Shown piece after piece: positions 8,898-18,231 of a stretch of 64,000 nt of DNA. Below the pieces are notes generated by a model. That model had not been told where the DNA came from, ran no database searches, and saw nothing but the letters and a program-made list of their open reading frames with translations. Position 1 is the first letter of the stretch. Each line of letters starts with the position of its first letter. This DNA comes from Halobacteriovorax sp. (lineage in GTDB: Bacteria > Bdellovibrionota > Bacteriovoracia > Bacteriovoracales > Bacteriovoracaceae), in NCBI GenBank assembly GCA_002720865.1, contig PBIO01000014.1, positions 372,001-436,000 on the forward strand. The letters are read 5' to 3'. A program made the position numbers and the translations under genes.

Positions 8898-11065
8898 TAT
8901 TTTTTACTCTCGATTGCATTTAAAACTTTTTCTACGCAGTCTGGAATCGGAGTCCCAGGTCCAAAAATGGCGCTAACACCTTTTTCTTCTAAGAATTTGT
9001 AATCTTGTTTAGGAATTACTCCGCCCACAATAATGCAAATATCTTCAGCTTTTTGCTTTTTTAATTCATCAATTAGATCAGGAACTAAAGTCTTGTGTCC
9101 TGCTGCTAGACTTGAGACACCAACAACATGCACGTCATTTTCGATTGCTTGTCTGGCAACTTCCTCAGGTGTTGAAAAGAGGGGGGCTAGATCTACGTCA
9201 AAACCGGCATCAGCAAAGGCAGTCGCAACAACTTTTGCTCCACGATCATGTCCATCCTGGCCCATTTTTGCGACTAGAATTCTTGGACGCCTTCCATTTT
9301 CTTTTTCAAAATTATTTATACGCTCTTTTAACATTTTCCAGTTCTCATCAGAATCAAAAGTGCTTCCATACACGCCGCTGACTGTTTGGGAATTGGCTTT
9401 GTATCTTCCCCATTCTGATTCTAGTGCACTAGTTATTTCACCAACTGTACACCTAGCTCTAGCGGCCTTTATTGAAAGGTCGAGTCCGTTACCTTCACCT
9501 GTTTTTGCATAATGAACTAAATCAGCAAGGCACTTCTCAACAGCCTTATTATCTCTATTCTTTTTTAATTCGGCTAATCTTTTGAGCTGTGAATCTCTAA
9601 CGGCTTTATTGTCAATCTCAAGTATATCAATCTCATCTTCATTTTCTAAGGTGTATTTGTTAACTCCAACGATGGTATCAGTTCCATTGTCTATGCGAGC
9701 CTGTTTTGCAGCAGCTGCAGCTTCAATTTTGAGTTTTGGGACTCCAGACTCAATTGCTTTTGCCATTCCACCGAGTTCATCAATTTCGCTAATAATTTCT
9801 TTTGCTTTTTTAGCGATATCGGCAGTTAGGCTCTCCATCATATAGCTGCCTCCCCACGGATCAACAGTATTAGTAATTCCTGTTTCCTCTTGAATTACGA
9901 TTTGTGTATTCCGGGCAATTCTAGCTGAAAACTCAGTAGGTAGTGCAACCGCTTCGTCTAGTGCATTGGTATGGAGTGATTGAGTACCGCCAAATACAGC
10001 GGCCATGGCTTCAATGGTAGTTCGAATGACATTATTATAAGGATCTTGCTCAGTCAGTGACCATCCTGAAGTTTGGCAATGAGTTCTAAGCATTTTGGAT
10101 TTAATATTGGTCGGATTATACTTAGATACGATCTCCGTCCATAACATTCTGGCCGCTCTTAACTTTGCAATTTCCATATAGAAGTTCATTCCGATTCCAA
10201 AGAAAAAAGAAAGCCGTGGGGCAAAATCATCAATCTTCATGCCACTAGCTATAGCTGTTTCAATATATTCTTTTCCATCCGCTAAAGTATAAGCCAATTC
10301 TAGTGCCGCATCTGCACCTGCTTCTTGAATATGATAGCCACTTATTGAGATTGAATTATATTTAGGCATATTTTTAGAAGTAAAACTAAAAATATCTGCA
10401 ATTGATCTCATGCTTGGTTTTGGAGGAAAGATATAAGTATTTCTAACCATAAACTCTTTTAGAATATCATTTTGTATTGTTCCCTTTAAATCCTTAAGGT
10501 CAACTCCTTGCTCTTCAGCTGCGACAATATAATTTGCTAGAATAGGTAACACAGCACCATTCATGGTCATTGATACTGAAACCTTATCAAGAGGAATCTG
10601 ATCAAAAAGAATTTTCATATCCTCAATCGAGTCGATGGCGACTCCGGCTTTTCCTACGTCACCCTTTACTCTAGGATGATCCGAGTCGTAGCCTCTGTGA
10701 GTTGCGAGATCAAATGCAACTGAAATTCCTTGGCCACCACCTTTTAAGGTTTTTTTATAAAAGGCGTTAGACTCTTCAGCCGTAGAAAATCCAGCGTATT
10801 GTCTTATGGTCCAGGGTCTACCTGTGTACATTGTGGCCCTAGGTCCACGAATAAAAGGCTCGAGTCCTGGCATGGAATTTTTATGACTTAATTCTGCAAT
10901 ATCTTCTTCAGTGTAGAGCGGTTTGAGATCAATTCCTTCAGCCGTTTTTTTGATCAATTCTTCAGGTTTTCGACCTTTGGTTTCTTTTTCAACCAGCTCT
11001 TCCCAGTCCTTTCTCGTATATGGCCCCATGGAGTCCTCATCTTTATAGCTTATATTTTTCGCCAC
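8897..11065 (-). CDS. mcm: Methylmalonyl-CoA mutase, single-chain
   Basis: It isomerises methylmalonyl-CoA to succinyl-CoA using adenosylcobalamin, the last step after the carboxylase encoded at 363-3888. At 722 residues it is a full-length catalytic chain: an N-terminal TIM barrel with [18 protein letters not shown] and the [21 protein letters not shown] substrate region split across residues ~90-130, and a C-terminal B12-binding domain (about 590-720) with [10 protein letters not shown], whose His is the lower cobalt ligand. The listed start is a GTG with AAGG touching it; an internal ATG at 11029 has a better-spaced GAGGA, so the true N-terminus may be 12 residues shorter. The epimerase usually needed with this pathway is not in the window. 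No cobalamin riboswitch is visible upstream. Confidence 0.94.
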   Translation of the reverse strand: MAKNISYKDEDSMGPYTRKDWEELVEKETKGRKPEELIKKTAEGIDLKPLYTEEDIAELSHKNSMPGLEPFIRGPRATMYTGRPWTIRQYAGFSTAEESNAFYKKTLKGGGQGISVAFDLATHRGYDSDHPRVKGDVGKAGVAIDSIEDMKILFDQIPLDKVSVSMTMNGAVLPILANYIVAAEEQGVDLKDLKGTIQNDILKEFMVRNTYIFPPKPSMRSIADIFSFTSKNMPKYNSISISGYHIQEAGADAALELAYTLADGKEYIETAIASGMKIDDFAPRLSFFFGIGMNFYMEIAKLRAARMLWTEIVSKYNPTNIKSKMLRTHCQTSGWSLTEQDPYNNVIRTTIEAMAAVFGGTQSLHTNALDEAVALPTEFSARIARNTQIVIQEETGITNTVDPWGGSYMMESLTADIAKKAKEIISEIDELGGMAKAIESGVPKLKIEAAAAAKQARIDNGTDTIVGVNKYTLENEDEIDILEIDNKAVRDSQLKRLAELKKNRDNKAVEKCLADLVHYAKTGEGNGLDLSIKAARARCTVGEITSALESEWGRYKANSQTVSGVYGSTFDSDENWKMLKERINNFEKENGRRPRILVAKMGQDGHDRGAKVVATAFADAGFDVDLAPLFSTPEEVARQAIENDVHVVGVSSLAAGHKTLVPDLIDELKKQKAEDICIIVGGVIPKQDYKFLEEKGVSAIFGPGTPIPDCVEKVLNAIESKK

Positions 11066-11181
11066 CTTATCAAATGGAAAATGGGATAGCCAATTATCTC
11101 GGCATAAGTACCTGAAAATACGAAAGAAAATTGATGAGATTTACCTAAAATTAAGATATTGGGGCAGGTTTTTCGTGGAAA

Positions 11182-11209
11182 TTGAGCAATTTTCCGGCCG
11201 TAGTATAAT
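11182..11209 (+). promoter_or_regulatory. Sigma-70-type promoter before the 185-residue protein
   Basis: TTGAGC (11182-11187) and TATAAT (11204-11209) are spaced by 16 bp. The -10 box is perfect and the -35 box matches four of six. Transcription would begin near 11216, very close to the ATG at 11226, which argues against the longer GTG reading from 11175. Confidence 0.55.
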
Positions 11210-11225
11210 AGAGAGAAGAGACTTT

Positions 11226-11783
11226 ATGAAAGATAGAGAAACTGACATAAACAAATTAATCATAGAAAACAGTCTTCAAAGCTTCTTCTTTGACAAGCTT
11301 CAGGAAGTTAATAAAAAAGCGTCTAGACCAGTATCAAATGAATCCATTTATTACTTAAGCATGGTTCTTGATCAGTTTGGAGAATCCGCAAGACTCTTTG
11401 AAGAAGAAGAGGGAAAACTTAGAGAAAAAGTTTTAGGCATAAAACTTCTTGAAGCCTCGAACCTACCAGACTCTCAGAAAAAAAGATGCTTAAAAGAAAT
11501 CGGTGATACCGCACTATTTGTAAGTGGCTACTTTCATGAATCATTAAACTCAAAAATTATAGACGTCGGATACTACGAAAACTTAGGGCAAATAGCTTAT
11601 AAAAACTTGGATGGTTTTTTTCCAAAGGCTTACGAAGTTCCTTCTTTTTATAAAAATCTTTCTAAACGATTTAGCTGTCTTACAAATCTAGTCAGTATAA
11701 TCTCCCAAGATTTTTTTTCTAATAACTTAGGAGAGATGGCTTACCTCATTGTCTCTGATAAAAATAAAGTCAAAGTATCTTAG
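11226..11783 (+). CDS. Unrecognised 185-residue cytoplasmic protein
   Basis: I do not recognise the family. The protein has no signal peptide or membrane segment. It is charged and probably helical, with segments such as EEEEGKLREKVLGIKLLEA and DSQKKRCLKEIGD. The frame extends upstream to a GTG at 11175, but a consensus -10 box lies inside that extension and the ATG at 11226 follows GAGAAGAG, so 11226 is preferred. The divergent neighbour is methylmalonyl-CoA mutase, and the convergent M16 peptidase overlaps its last 4 bp. Neither suggests a role. Confidence 0.7.
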   Translation: MKDRETDINKLIIENSLQSFFFDKLQEVNKKASRPVSNESIYYLSMVLDQFGESARLFEEEEGKLREKVLGIKLLEASNLPDSQKKRCLKEIGDTALFVSGYFHESLNSKIIDVGYYENLGQIAYKNLDGFFPKAYEVPSFYKNLSKRFSCLTNLVSIISQDFFSNNLGEMAYLIVSDKNKVKVS

Positions 11784-14335
11784 CTTCTACCTACAATTAT
11801 CGTACTAAACTTTTTAGAGAGCGCCTTTTTTATACCTTTGGTAAAATCCTCATACTTTAATTTCCTTATTTCATCATTTCTTTGATGAGGGTAATCAAGA
11901 CCCAGTTTTTGAAAAACCGGAACAGAGTATAAATTGGCGTAATCATCATTAGTTTGAATATTTAGTAGCGTTTGTCCTTCAATCATTTTTTTAATTCTTT
12001 CAAAATCTTCTCTAGAGAGACCATTGACTCTAATTTTTTCAATAATGTCTTGGATTGCTTTTAAAGCGGCATCAACTTTGTCGTGGCCAGCGGCAATATA
12101 AATTCCCCAATAACCTCCTTCGAGAGCTTTGAAGTGTACGGGCTGGGTAGCATAGCAAAGACCTTGTCTATCTCTTACTTCAACAAATAGTTCTGAGCTT
12201 TGGCCTGATAAGAAAGTGGAAATCATTTTAAGATATAGATTCTCTTTCGAGTTGAGTTTGTCAGTGGTGATTCCAGTAAAAATCTGAGTCTGTTCGCGAT
12301 CAAAATCAATTCGTGTATTTTTTGGTTTATACTTAATGACCTTGTTTTTATTCGCTTTTTCTTTGCGAGGTTTTAGATCTTTTATTTTCTCAAGTATCAT
12401 TTCTTGAACTTCTTCTAACTCTAGATTTCCGCAGTAGGTAATTAAAATGTCGGAAGTCCTAGTCTTTTTTTCATGCAGAGAAACGAGATCTTTACGCGTC
12501 GTTGACTTCACGCTTTCAGAAGAACCCAAAATTGGCCTAGAGTAAGGGTGAGATCCAAAAAAAGTTTTTGAAACCTCTTGAAAACATATTTTAACAGGAT
12601 CTTTTTCTTGGTTACCTAACACCCTTTGAGTAACCTTTTTTTCATGACTAACAAATTTTGCTGGAAATTGAGGTCTTAATAAAGTTCCAAAAAAATGACT
12701 TAGAAGAGTCGTGTAATGATCGGTAAGCCCATGCATACTCAATCCATAAGCATTTTTACCAGCGAAACCATTAATGGAAGCAGATTTATCTTCAAGGTCT
12801 AGTTTTAAATCATCGTAGCTAACACCTTTATAGCCTTTGGTTAAAGTGCCTGAAAGAAGGTGATAAATCCCATTATTTTTTTTGGTTTCCTCTGTTAAAC
12901 CACCTCGCATATAAGCCTGCATAACGAAGGTCGGGTTCATATCGTTTTTTCTGTAAAGGAGTTTGATTCCTTCCTTTAGAGTAACCACTTGAACTTGTGG
13001 ATCGTATTTCGAAAGTAGTGTGTTTTTAGATTTTGCTTTAATAGTTTTAGAAACTTTTAATTTAGAGTAGTTTTTCAAAAAACTTTCTAGCTCTTTCTCT
13101 GCTAAAGCTTCATTCTCATTTTCTGGAAGCTGCAAGCTTAGATGGATGGGTTGATCAAGAATTTCTTTGAGGGCCTGATTAACTTCTCCAACGGTAGTTC
13201 TCTTAAGATTATTTAAAAACTTTTCGTCAAACTCCAAATCGTTTGTCTGGGCAAAGTTATGCCCGAGAGAAAATGCGAAGGATTCAACAGTTTCCATCTC
13301 GTAAACCTTGGAAGCTATATACTGATTTTTAATCTTATTAACTTCTTTGGAGTTCATTCCCAGCTCTTTGGCTTCTTTTAATGTTTGATTTAGTTGCTTA
13401 AGAATAGGTTTAATATTTTCAAATGGGAAAGTTATCCTCGCTATATGGAGACCTCCGTCATTCATAAACATCGTTGAACCACCACTAGAGTTAGCTAATG
13501 TTTTTTTGATGACTAAGTCTTTGTAGAATCGGGAGGTCTCTCCATGACCTAGACAGTTAATGGCTAAGTCTTCTGCTGGAGACTTACCGTCTCTTATATT
13601 TGGTGCTTGAATCGAAAGGTATAGTTGGCATAAATGAACATCTTTTTTATGAATAGCATATGAACTTTTATTTTTAAGTTCAAATTTAGGAAATTCACTT
13701 TTTGGGCCAGAGGGCAATTTAAATTTATTAATAGTTTTTTCTAGATCATTACGATTTTTTAAATCACCTGCTACGACGAGGAAGCTATTTGAAGTATTAT
13801 AGAAGTTTTCTCTAAAGCCTTTAAGCTGTTCCCTAGAGAAGTTCTTAATGGTCTGTTCATTTCCTAGGATTGGATGATCATATCCATTTTTAAAGCAAAG
13901 TCTTTGTAGTTTTTGAAAACTTAATTGTCCCGGGTTGTCTTGTGAGCGGCGATACTCTTCAAAAACAACTTCTCTTTCTGGCTCGAGATCCTCTTGTTTG
14001 AACATTGGGTTTGAAACCATATCCATTAATATTTCAACAGTTTCATTTATATGATTCACAGGGGTGTTGATGTAGTAGCAAGTATAATCAAATGATGTAA
14101 AAGCGTTTAGCTCTCCACCAAATGATTCCACACTGTGAGCAATATCTGCGCCTGGTCTTTTTGGTGTTCCTTTAAAAAACATATGCTCTAAGAAATGAGC
14201 TATTCCAAAATCTTTTTCTTTTTCCAATGCGCTTCCGGCGCGAAACCAAATTTGAACGGATGCTGAAGTTGATCCCGGGGAATCAACAAATACAGTATTT
14301 AATTTATTATCTAGTACGACTTGTTCTTTGTTCAT
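11780..14335 (-). CDS. M16 family zinc peptidase, two-lobed
   Basis: A pitrilysin-like metallopeptidase of 851 residues. The N-terminal lobe carries the inverted zinc motif HFLEH (residues 47-51, HxxEH) and the downstream glutamates in EREVVFEEYRRSQ that complete the site. The C-terminal lobe (from about residue 435) repeats the fold but lacks HxxEH, as in the inactive half of two-part M16 enzymes. A run RDRQGLCYATQPVHF near the end matches the conserved R...GLaY segment of the second lobe. There is no signal peptide, so it should act in the cytoplasm unless exported otherwise. It is divergent from hemW with a 67-bp shared upstream region. Its substrate cannot be read from the sequence. Confidence 0.9.
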   Translation of the reverse strand: MNKEQVVLDNKLNTVFVDSPGSTSASVQIWFRAGSALEKEKDFGIAHFLEHMFFKGTPKRPGADIAHSVESFGGELNAFTSFDYTCYYINTPVNHINETVEILMDMVSNPMFKQEDLEPEREVVFEEYRRSQDNPGQLSFQKLQRLCFKNGYDHPILGNEQTIKNFSREQLKGFRENFYNTSNSFLVVAGDLKNRNDLEKTINKFKLPSGPKSEFPKFELKNKSSYAIHKKDVHLCQLYLSIQAPNIRDGKSPAEDLAINCLGHGETSRFYKDLVIKKTLANSSGGSTMFMNDGGLHIARITFPFENIKPILKQLNQTLKEAKELGMNSKEVNKIKNQYIASKVYEMETVESFAFSLGHNFAQTNDLEFDEKFLNNLKRTTVGEVNQALKEILDQPIHLSLQLPENENEALAEKELESFLKNYSKLKVSKTIKAKSKNTLLSKYDPQVQVVTLKEGIKLLYRKNDMNPTFVMQAYMRGGLTEETKKNNGIYHLLSGTLTKGYKGVSYDDLKLDLEDKSASINGFAGKNAYGLSMHGLTDHYTTLLSHFFGTLLRPQFPAKFVSHEKKVTQRVLGNQEKDPVKICFQEVSKTFFGSHPYSRPILGSSESVKSTTRKDLVSLHEKKTRTSDILITYCGNLELEEVQEMILEKIKDLKPRKEKANKNKVIKYKPKNTRIDFDREQTQIFTGITTDKLNSKENLYLKMISTFLSGQSSELFVEVRDRQGLCYATQPVHFKALEGGYWGIYIAAGHDKVDAALKAIQDIIEKIRVNGLSREDFERIKKMIEGQTLLNIQTNDDYANLYSVPVFQKLGLDYPHQRNDEIRKLKYEDFTKGIKKALSKKFSTIIVGRS

Positions 14336-14402
14336 AGGTTCCTCTGATTTGTCACAATGAAGATATAATTATAGAAGATAGCACTCAGAAAAACAGGATA
14401 TT

Positions 14403-15533
14403 TTGTTGGATAAAGTAGAGTCTCTATATATTCATTTTCCACTTTGTCGTCACTTATGTAATTACTGTGACTTTTATAAAACTGCGCCTAGCGTAAACGA
14501 TAGAACGGCAAAGCTAAACGAATTTCAATCACTATTATCCCAGTCTATTACTCGGCTAAACCATTTTTTTATAGAGTCCAATGCAGAGTGGGGTGAATTA
14601 GAAACTTTGTATATTGGCGGAGGAACACCTTCTCTTTGGGGCGAATCAGGAGCAAATTTTTTAGAAAACTTTTTAGAAAAAAATAAAATAAATCTGTCCG
14701 ACACTTGTGAGGCAACTCTCGAAGTAAACCCTGGAACTTGGACGAGCGAAGGATTAAAAGCTTTTCAAAAAATGGGTTTCAATAGATTTTCATTAGGCGT
14801 TCAGTCGACTGAAAATAACTTTTTAGAAAAAATCGATCGAGTTCATAGAAAAAATGAAGTTCTTTTAACATTAAAAAAATTTAAAGAGTTGGGAGTGAAT
14901 TTTTCGGTCGACTTTATGCTAGGTCTGCCTTTTTCGAAGGAGTTGAATAGAAACATCATAGGAGAACTGGAAGAAATTACTTCATATGAGCCCGACCATA
15001 TAAGCTTATATATTTTAACAGTTAAAGAAAACTACCCATTCTATAAGAATCTTCCTGATGAAGATTGGATAGAGAATGAGTACTTAAGCGTTTCAGAATT
15101 TCTTAGGGATAAAGGCTATGAACACTACGAGGTTTCAAACTTCTGCAAGCCAAATAAAAAGTCGATTCATAACTCTAAGTATTGGCAAGGAGATAGCATT
15201 GCCGCCTTGGGACCTTCGGCAACAGGCTATTTTAGCGAAGCCAAGAAGCGATACAAATGGAAAACTTTGTCTGCAGATTTTGAAATAGAGCAGCTAAGTG
15301 AAAGTTCAGCGAGAATGGAGAAGTTTTACTTAGGGTTAAGAACTTTAGAGGGAGTGGATTTAGTTACTTTTTTTGAGGGGACAGATCTAAAAATTATGCT
15401 TGATTTAAGTAGAGAGTGGAGTAAAAAAGGGCTCTGTGAAATTAATAAAAATCGATTGTTTTTGACGCCACGTGGCTATCTAATTATGGACAGCCTTATG
15501 GATGAAGTCTTTATCAGGGTTAAATCCCTTTAA
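14403..15533 (+). CDS. hemW: HemW-like radical SAM protein (heme chaperone family)
   Basis: The radical SAM motif is CRHLCNYCDF (Cys15, Cys19, Cys22 with Phe24). The CxxxCxYCxF form distinguishes HemW from true coproporphyrinogen dehydrogenase HemN, where a fourth Cys replaces the Phe. Other family marks are YIGGGTPSLW and the later SVDFMLGLPF. HemW binds heme and is thought to deliver it to respiratory enzymes; older databases label it coproporphyrinogen III oxidase. The length, 376 residues, is normal. The start is TTG at 14403 (a second TTG follows at 14406), with AGGA about six bases upstream. The heat-shock operon begins 100 bp downstream. Confidence 0.88.
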   Translation: MLDKVESLYIHFPLCRHLCNYCDFYKTAPSVNDRTAKLNEFQSLLSQSITRLNHFFIESNAEWGELETLYIGGGTPSLWGESGANFLENFLEKNKINLSDTCEATLEVNPGTWTSEGLKAFQKMGFNRFSLGVQSTENNFLEKIDRVHRKNEVLLTLKKFKELGVNFSVDFMLGLPFSKELNRNIIGELEEITSYEPDHISLYILTVKENYPFYKNLPDEDWIENEYLSVSEFLRDKGYEHYEVSNFCKPNKKSIHNSKYWQGDSIAALGPSATGYFSEAKKRYKWKTLSADFEIEQLSESSARMEKFYLGLRTLEGVDLVTFFEGTDLKIMLDLSREWSKKGLCEINKNRLFLTPRGYLIMDSLMDEVFIRVKSL

Positions 15534-15577
15534 AAACAGCACTTTAGGTATAGCTAAAAAAAGTTTTTTTCTCAGCG

Positions 15578-15604
15578 TTGACACTGGGCCCTGAGACCCC
15601 ATCT
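15578..15604 (+). promoter_or_regulatory. Sigma-32 (RpoH)-type heat-shock promoter of grpE-dnaK-dnaJ
   Basis: A -35 element gTTGACA (TTGACA at 15578-15583) is followed 13 bp later by CCCCATCT (15597-15604). This closely fits the E. coli RpoH consensus CTTGAAA, 11-16 bp, CCCCATnT, and it stands right before grpE. No CIRCE element (TTAGCACTC, 9 bp, GAGTGCTAA) is present, so HrcA control is not indicated here. The TTGACA would also serve as a sigma-70 -35 box, but no good TATAAT lies 16-18 bp after it. Confidence 0.75.
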
Positions 15605-15633
15605 TGTAGCTAAGTAAAGAGAGGTTAAATCAA

Positions 15634-16218
15634 ATGAGAGAAACGGAAGAAAAAGTTGAAGTTGAAGTTGAAGTCGAGGCCAGCGCTGAGGGTGATATTT
15701 CCGTTGAGGATTCTGTAGTTGAAGAATCTGAAGGCGAACAAGTCGCTAATGAGGAAGATAACGTAGAAGTCTTAGAACCCAAAAAAGAAGAAGAGGACTT
15801 TAAAGCGAAATATCTTTATCTTGCTGCTGAAATGGAGAATATGCGCCGCCGGTATGAGCGAGAAAAGGAAGGTTTAATAAAGTATGGTAACGAAAAAGTC
15901 TTATCTGGACTTTTAGATGTCGTAGATAATTTGGACCGTACTTTAGAAGCGATTTCGAGCGATGAAGACGAGAAAATTAAAAATATTGTGACAGGAATTG
16001 AGATGGTTAGAAATCAGTTCCTTGAAGTATTAAAAAATAATGGATTAGAAGAAGTTAAAGCGTTAGGTGAAGAATTCGATCCGAATTTTCACGAGGCCTT
16101 AGCTCAGCAACCGGCCGAAGGCAAAAATGATCAAGAGATCCTTTCTGTCTTTCAAAAAGGTTATGTCTTAAATGGAAGACTACTTAGGGCGGCAAAAGTA
16201 ATTGTAGTAAAAAATTAA
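15634..16218 (+). CDS. grpE: GrpE nucleotide exchange factor
   Basis: GrpE releases ADP from DnaK. The 194-residue protein has a very acidic, probably disordered N-terminus (residues 1-55, rich in Glu and Val), a long helix with EMENMRRRYEREKE, and the C-terminal head with GEEFDPNFHEALAQQP, the family signature. The gene lies first in the heat-shock group, behind the RpoH-type promoter, and dnaK follows after 24 bp with AAGGAGA before its ATG. The order grpE-dnaK-dnaJ is common. The N-terminal acidic stretch is longer than in E. coli GrpE. Confidence 0.96.
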   Translation: MRETEEKVEVEVEVEASAEGDISVEDSVVEESEGEQVANEEDNVEVLEPKKEEEDFKAKYLYLAAEMENMRRRYEREKEGLIKYGNEKVLSGLLDVVDNLDRTLEAISSDEDEKIKNIVTGIEMVRNQFLEVLKNNGLEEVKALGEEFDPNFHEALAQQPAEGKNDQEILSVFQKGYVLNGRLLRAAKVIVVKN

Positions 16219-16242
16219 TTATAGATTTGTAAGGAGAAGATC

Positions 16243-18171
16243 ATGGGTAAAATTATTGGAATTGACTTAGGAACGACAAACTCTTGTGTGTCTGTTTTAG
16301 AGAATGGAAAGTATAAAATTATCGCTAACGAAGAAGGACATAATACGACTCCTTCAGTTATCGGTTTTGGTAAAGATGATGAAAAGATGGTTGGTCAGGT
16401 TGCCAAAAGACAAGCGGTAACGAACCCGGCCAAAACACTATATGGTATCAAAAGACTTATCGGTCGTAAGGCTGATGCTCCTCAAGTAGCAAAATTTAAA
16501 GAAGTTGCTCCTTTTGATATATTTGCCAACAAGAATGGAGATGCCTGGGTAAAAGTTGACGGGAAAGAGTATTCACCTCAAGAGCTTTCAGCAATCGTTT
16601 TAGAAAAACTAAAGAAAGCAGCTGAAGACTACCTAGGTGAAACTGTTTCAGAAGCAGTTATCACTGTTCCTGCATATTTTAACGATGCTCAAAGACAAGC
16701 AACAAAAGACGCTGGTCGTATTGCTGGTTTAGACGTGAAAAGAATTATTAACGAGCCGACAGCTGCAGCTCTTGCTTACGGATTAGATTCTAAGCAAGAC
16801 AAGAATATCGCTGTGTTTGACCTTGGTGGTGGTACTTTTGATATTTCTGTTCTTGAGATTACAGGCGATGGAGTATTTGAAGTTAAGGCTACTAACGGAG
16901 ATACATTCCTTGGTGGTGAAGACTTTGATGAGTCTATCATTAACTGGCTAGCTGATGAGTTTAAAAAAGATAACAGTGTTGATCTAAGAAAAGATCAAAT
17001 GGCTCTTCAAAGACTTAAAGAAGCTGCTGAAAAAGCAAAGCACGAACTTTCAAATGTAACGAGTACTGATATTAATCTTCCGTTTATTACAGCGGATGCT
17101 TCTGGACCAAAACATTTAAACTTAAATCTTTCTAGAGCAAAGTTTGAATCATTGATTGGTGACCTTTTAGATAGAGTTATCGCTCCTTGTGAGACGGCAA
17201 TTGCTGACTCTGGATTATCAAAAGATGAAATTCATGAAGTTGTCCTTGTAGGTGGTTCTACTCGTATTCCTCTTGTTCAGGAAAAAGTTAAAGCAATCTT
17301 TGGAAAAGAGCCTTCTAAGGGTGTTAACCCTGATGAGGTTGTTGCCGCTGGTGCCGCTATTCAAGGTGGTGTTTTAGCTGGAGACGTTAAAGACGTTCTT
17401 CTTCTTGATGTTACTCCTCTCTCTCTAGGGATTGAGACTCTTGGTGGCGTAATGACTAAGATTATTGAGAAAAATACGACGATTCCTACAAAGAAATCAC
17501 AGGTTTTCTCAACTGCTCAAGATAACCAACCGGCCGTTAGTATTCACGTGCTTCAAGGTGAAAGAGAGTTTTCAAATGATAACAAAACTCTTGGTAAATT
17601 TGATCTAACTGGAATTAATCCAGCACCTAGAGGCGTTCCTCAAATTGAAGTTCAATTTGATATTGACGCCAACGGGATTGTAAATGTTTCAGCTACTGAT
17701 AAGGCCACTGGTAAAGCGCAGGAAATCAAAATTACTGCCGGATCTGGTCTTTCTGATGAAGAAATCGAAAAGATGGTTAGAGATGCTGAAGAAAACAGAG
17801 ATGCCGATACTAAAAGAAGAGAAGTTGTCGATACAAGAAATCAACTTGATGCTTTAATTCTTGCTGCTGAAAAAATGATTAAAGAAGGTGAAGGTAAAAT
17901 CTCTGATGATCAGAAAAAGGAACTTGAAGACGCAATTGCTGAAGGAAAAACTAAACTTGAGAGTGAAGTTTTAGATGAATTAAAGGCAGCGATGGAAACG
18001 GTTCAAAATGTTTCCCATAAAATAGCTACTGATATGTACCAAGCCGCTGGTGGACAGCCAGGTCCAGAGGGTGCTGCTGGTCCTGAAGGGGCAGCAGGTG
18101 GTCCAGGTCCTGAGGCGGGAGATAAGAAAGACGACGATGATGTCGTTGATGCTGACTTTAAAGAAGTTTAA
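16243..18171 (+). CDS. dnaK: Hsp70 chaperone DnaK
   Basis: The main Hsp70 chaperone. The ATPase domain starts [13 protein letters not shown] (about residues 5-17) and contains [13 protein letters not shown] and [11 protein letters not shown]; the substrate domain starts after the [18 protein letters not shown] linker (about 386-403). The C-terminus has a Gly/Pro/Ala-rich tail ending in an acidic [13 protein letters not shown], the usual EEVD-like bacterial end. Length, 642 residues, is typical. A hairpin between dnaK and dnaJ (18187-18211) probably lowers dnaJ output relative to dnaK. Confidence 0.98.
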   Translation: MGKIIGIDLGTTNSCVSVLENGKYKIIANEEGHNTTPSVIGFGKDDEKMVGQVAKRQAVTNPAKTLYGIKRLIGRKADAPQVAKFKEVAPFDIFANKNGDAWVKVDGKEYSPQELSAIVLEKLKKAAEDYLGETVSEAVITVPAYFNDAQRQATKDAGRIAGLDVKRIINEPTAAALAYGLDSKQDKNIAVFDLGGGTFDISVLEITGDGVFEVKATNGDTFLGGEDFDESIINWLADEFKKDNSVDLRKDQMALQRLKEAAEKAKHELSNVTSTDINLPFITADASGPKHLNLNLSRAKFESLIGDLLDRVIAPCETAIADSGLSKDEIHEVVLVGGSTRIPLVQEKVKAIFGKEPSKGVNPDEVVAAGAAIQGGVLAGDVKDVLLLDVTPLSLGIETLGGVMTKIIEKNTTIPTKKSQVFSTAQDNQPAVSIHVLQGEREFSNDNKTLGKFDLTGINPAPRGVPQIEVQFDIDANGIVNVSATDKATGKAQEIKITAGSGLSDEEIEKMVRDAEENRDADTKRREVVDTRNQLDALILAAEKMIKEGEGKISDDQKKELEDAIAEGKTKLESEVLDELKAAMETVQNVSHKIATDMYQAAGGQPGPEGAAGPEGAAGGPGPEAGDKKDDDDVVDADFKEV

Positions 18172-18186
18172 TTTAAATAAATTTTT

Positions 18187-18211
18187 ATCCCCCTCTGTGA
18201 ACGAGGGGGAT
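18187..18211 (+). terminator. Attenuator or RNA-stability hairpin between dnaK and dnaJ
   Basis: A perfect 9-bp GC-rich stem, atccccctc and gagggggat, surrounds a 7-base loop. The following ttgtctattt is only moderately T-rich, which fits partial termination or 3'-end stabilisation of the grpE-dnaK message better than a full stop. Confidence 0.7.
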
Positions 18212-18231
18212 TTGTCTATTTAGGGACGTTC

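Noticed and set aside
9033-9512. A 159-codon open frame on the plus strand inside the mutase gene
   Set aside because: It is the reverse complement of the well-conserved B12-binding part of methylmalonyl-CoA mutase, has no ribosome site, and its translation is a typical Ser/Phe-rich antisense shadow.
11066-11225. Cobalamin riboswitch before methylmalonyl-CoA mutase
   Set aside because: The gap between the mutase and its divergent neighbour is too short and has no B12-box-like sequence that I can see.
15534-15633. CIRCE element for HrcA before grpE
   Set aside because: Looked for TTAGCACTC and its inverted partner; neither is present. The sigma-32-like promoter explains control better.
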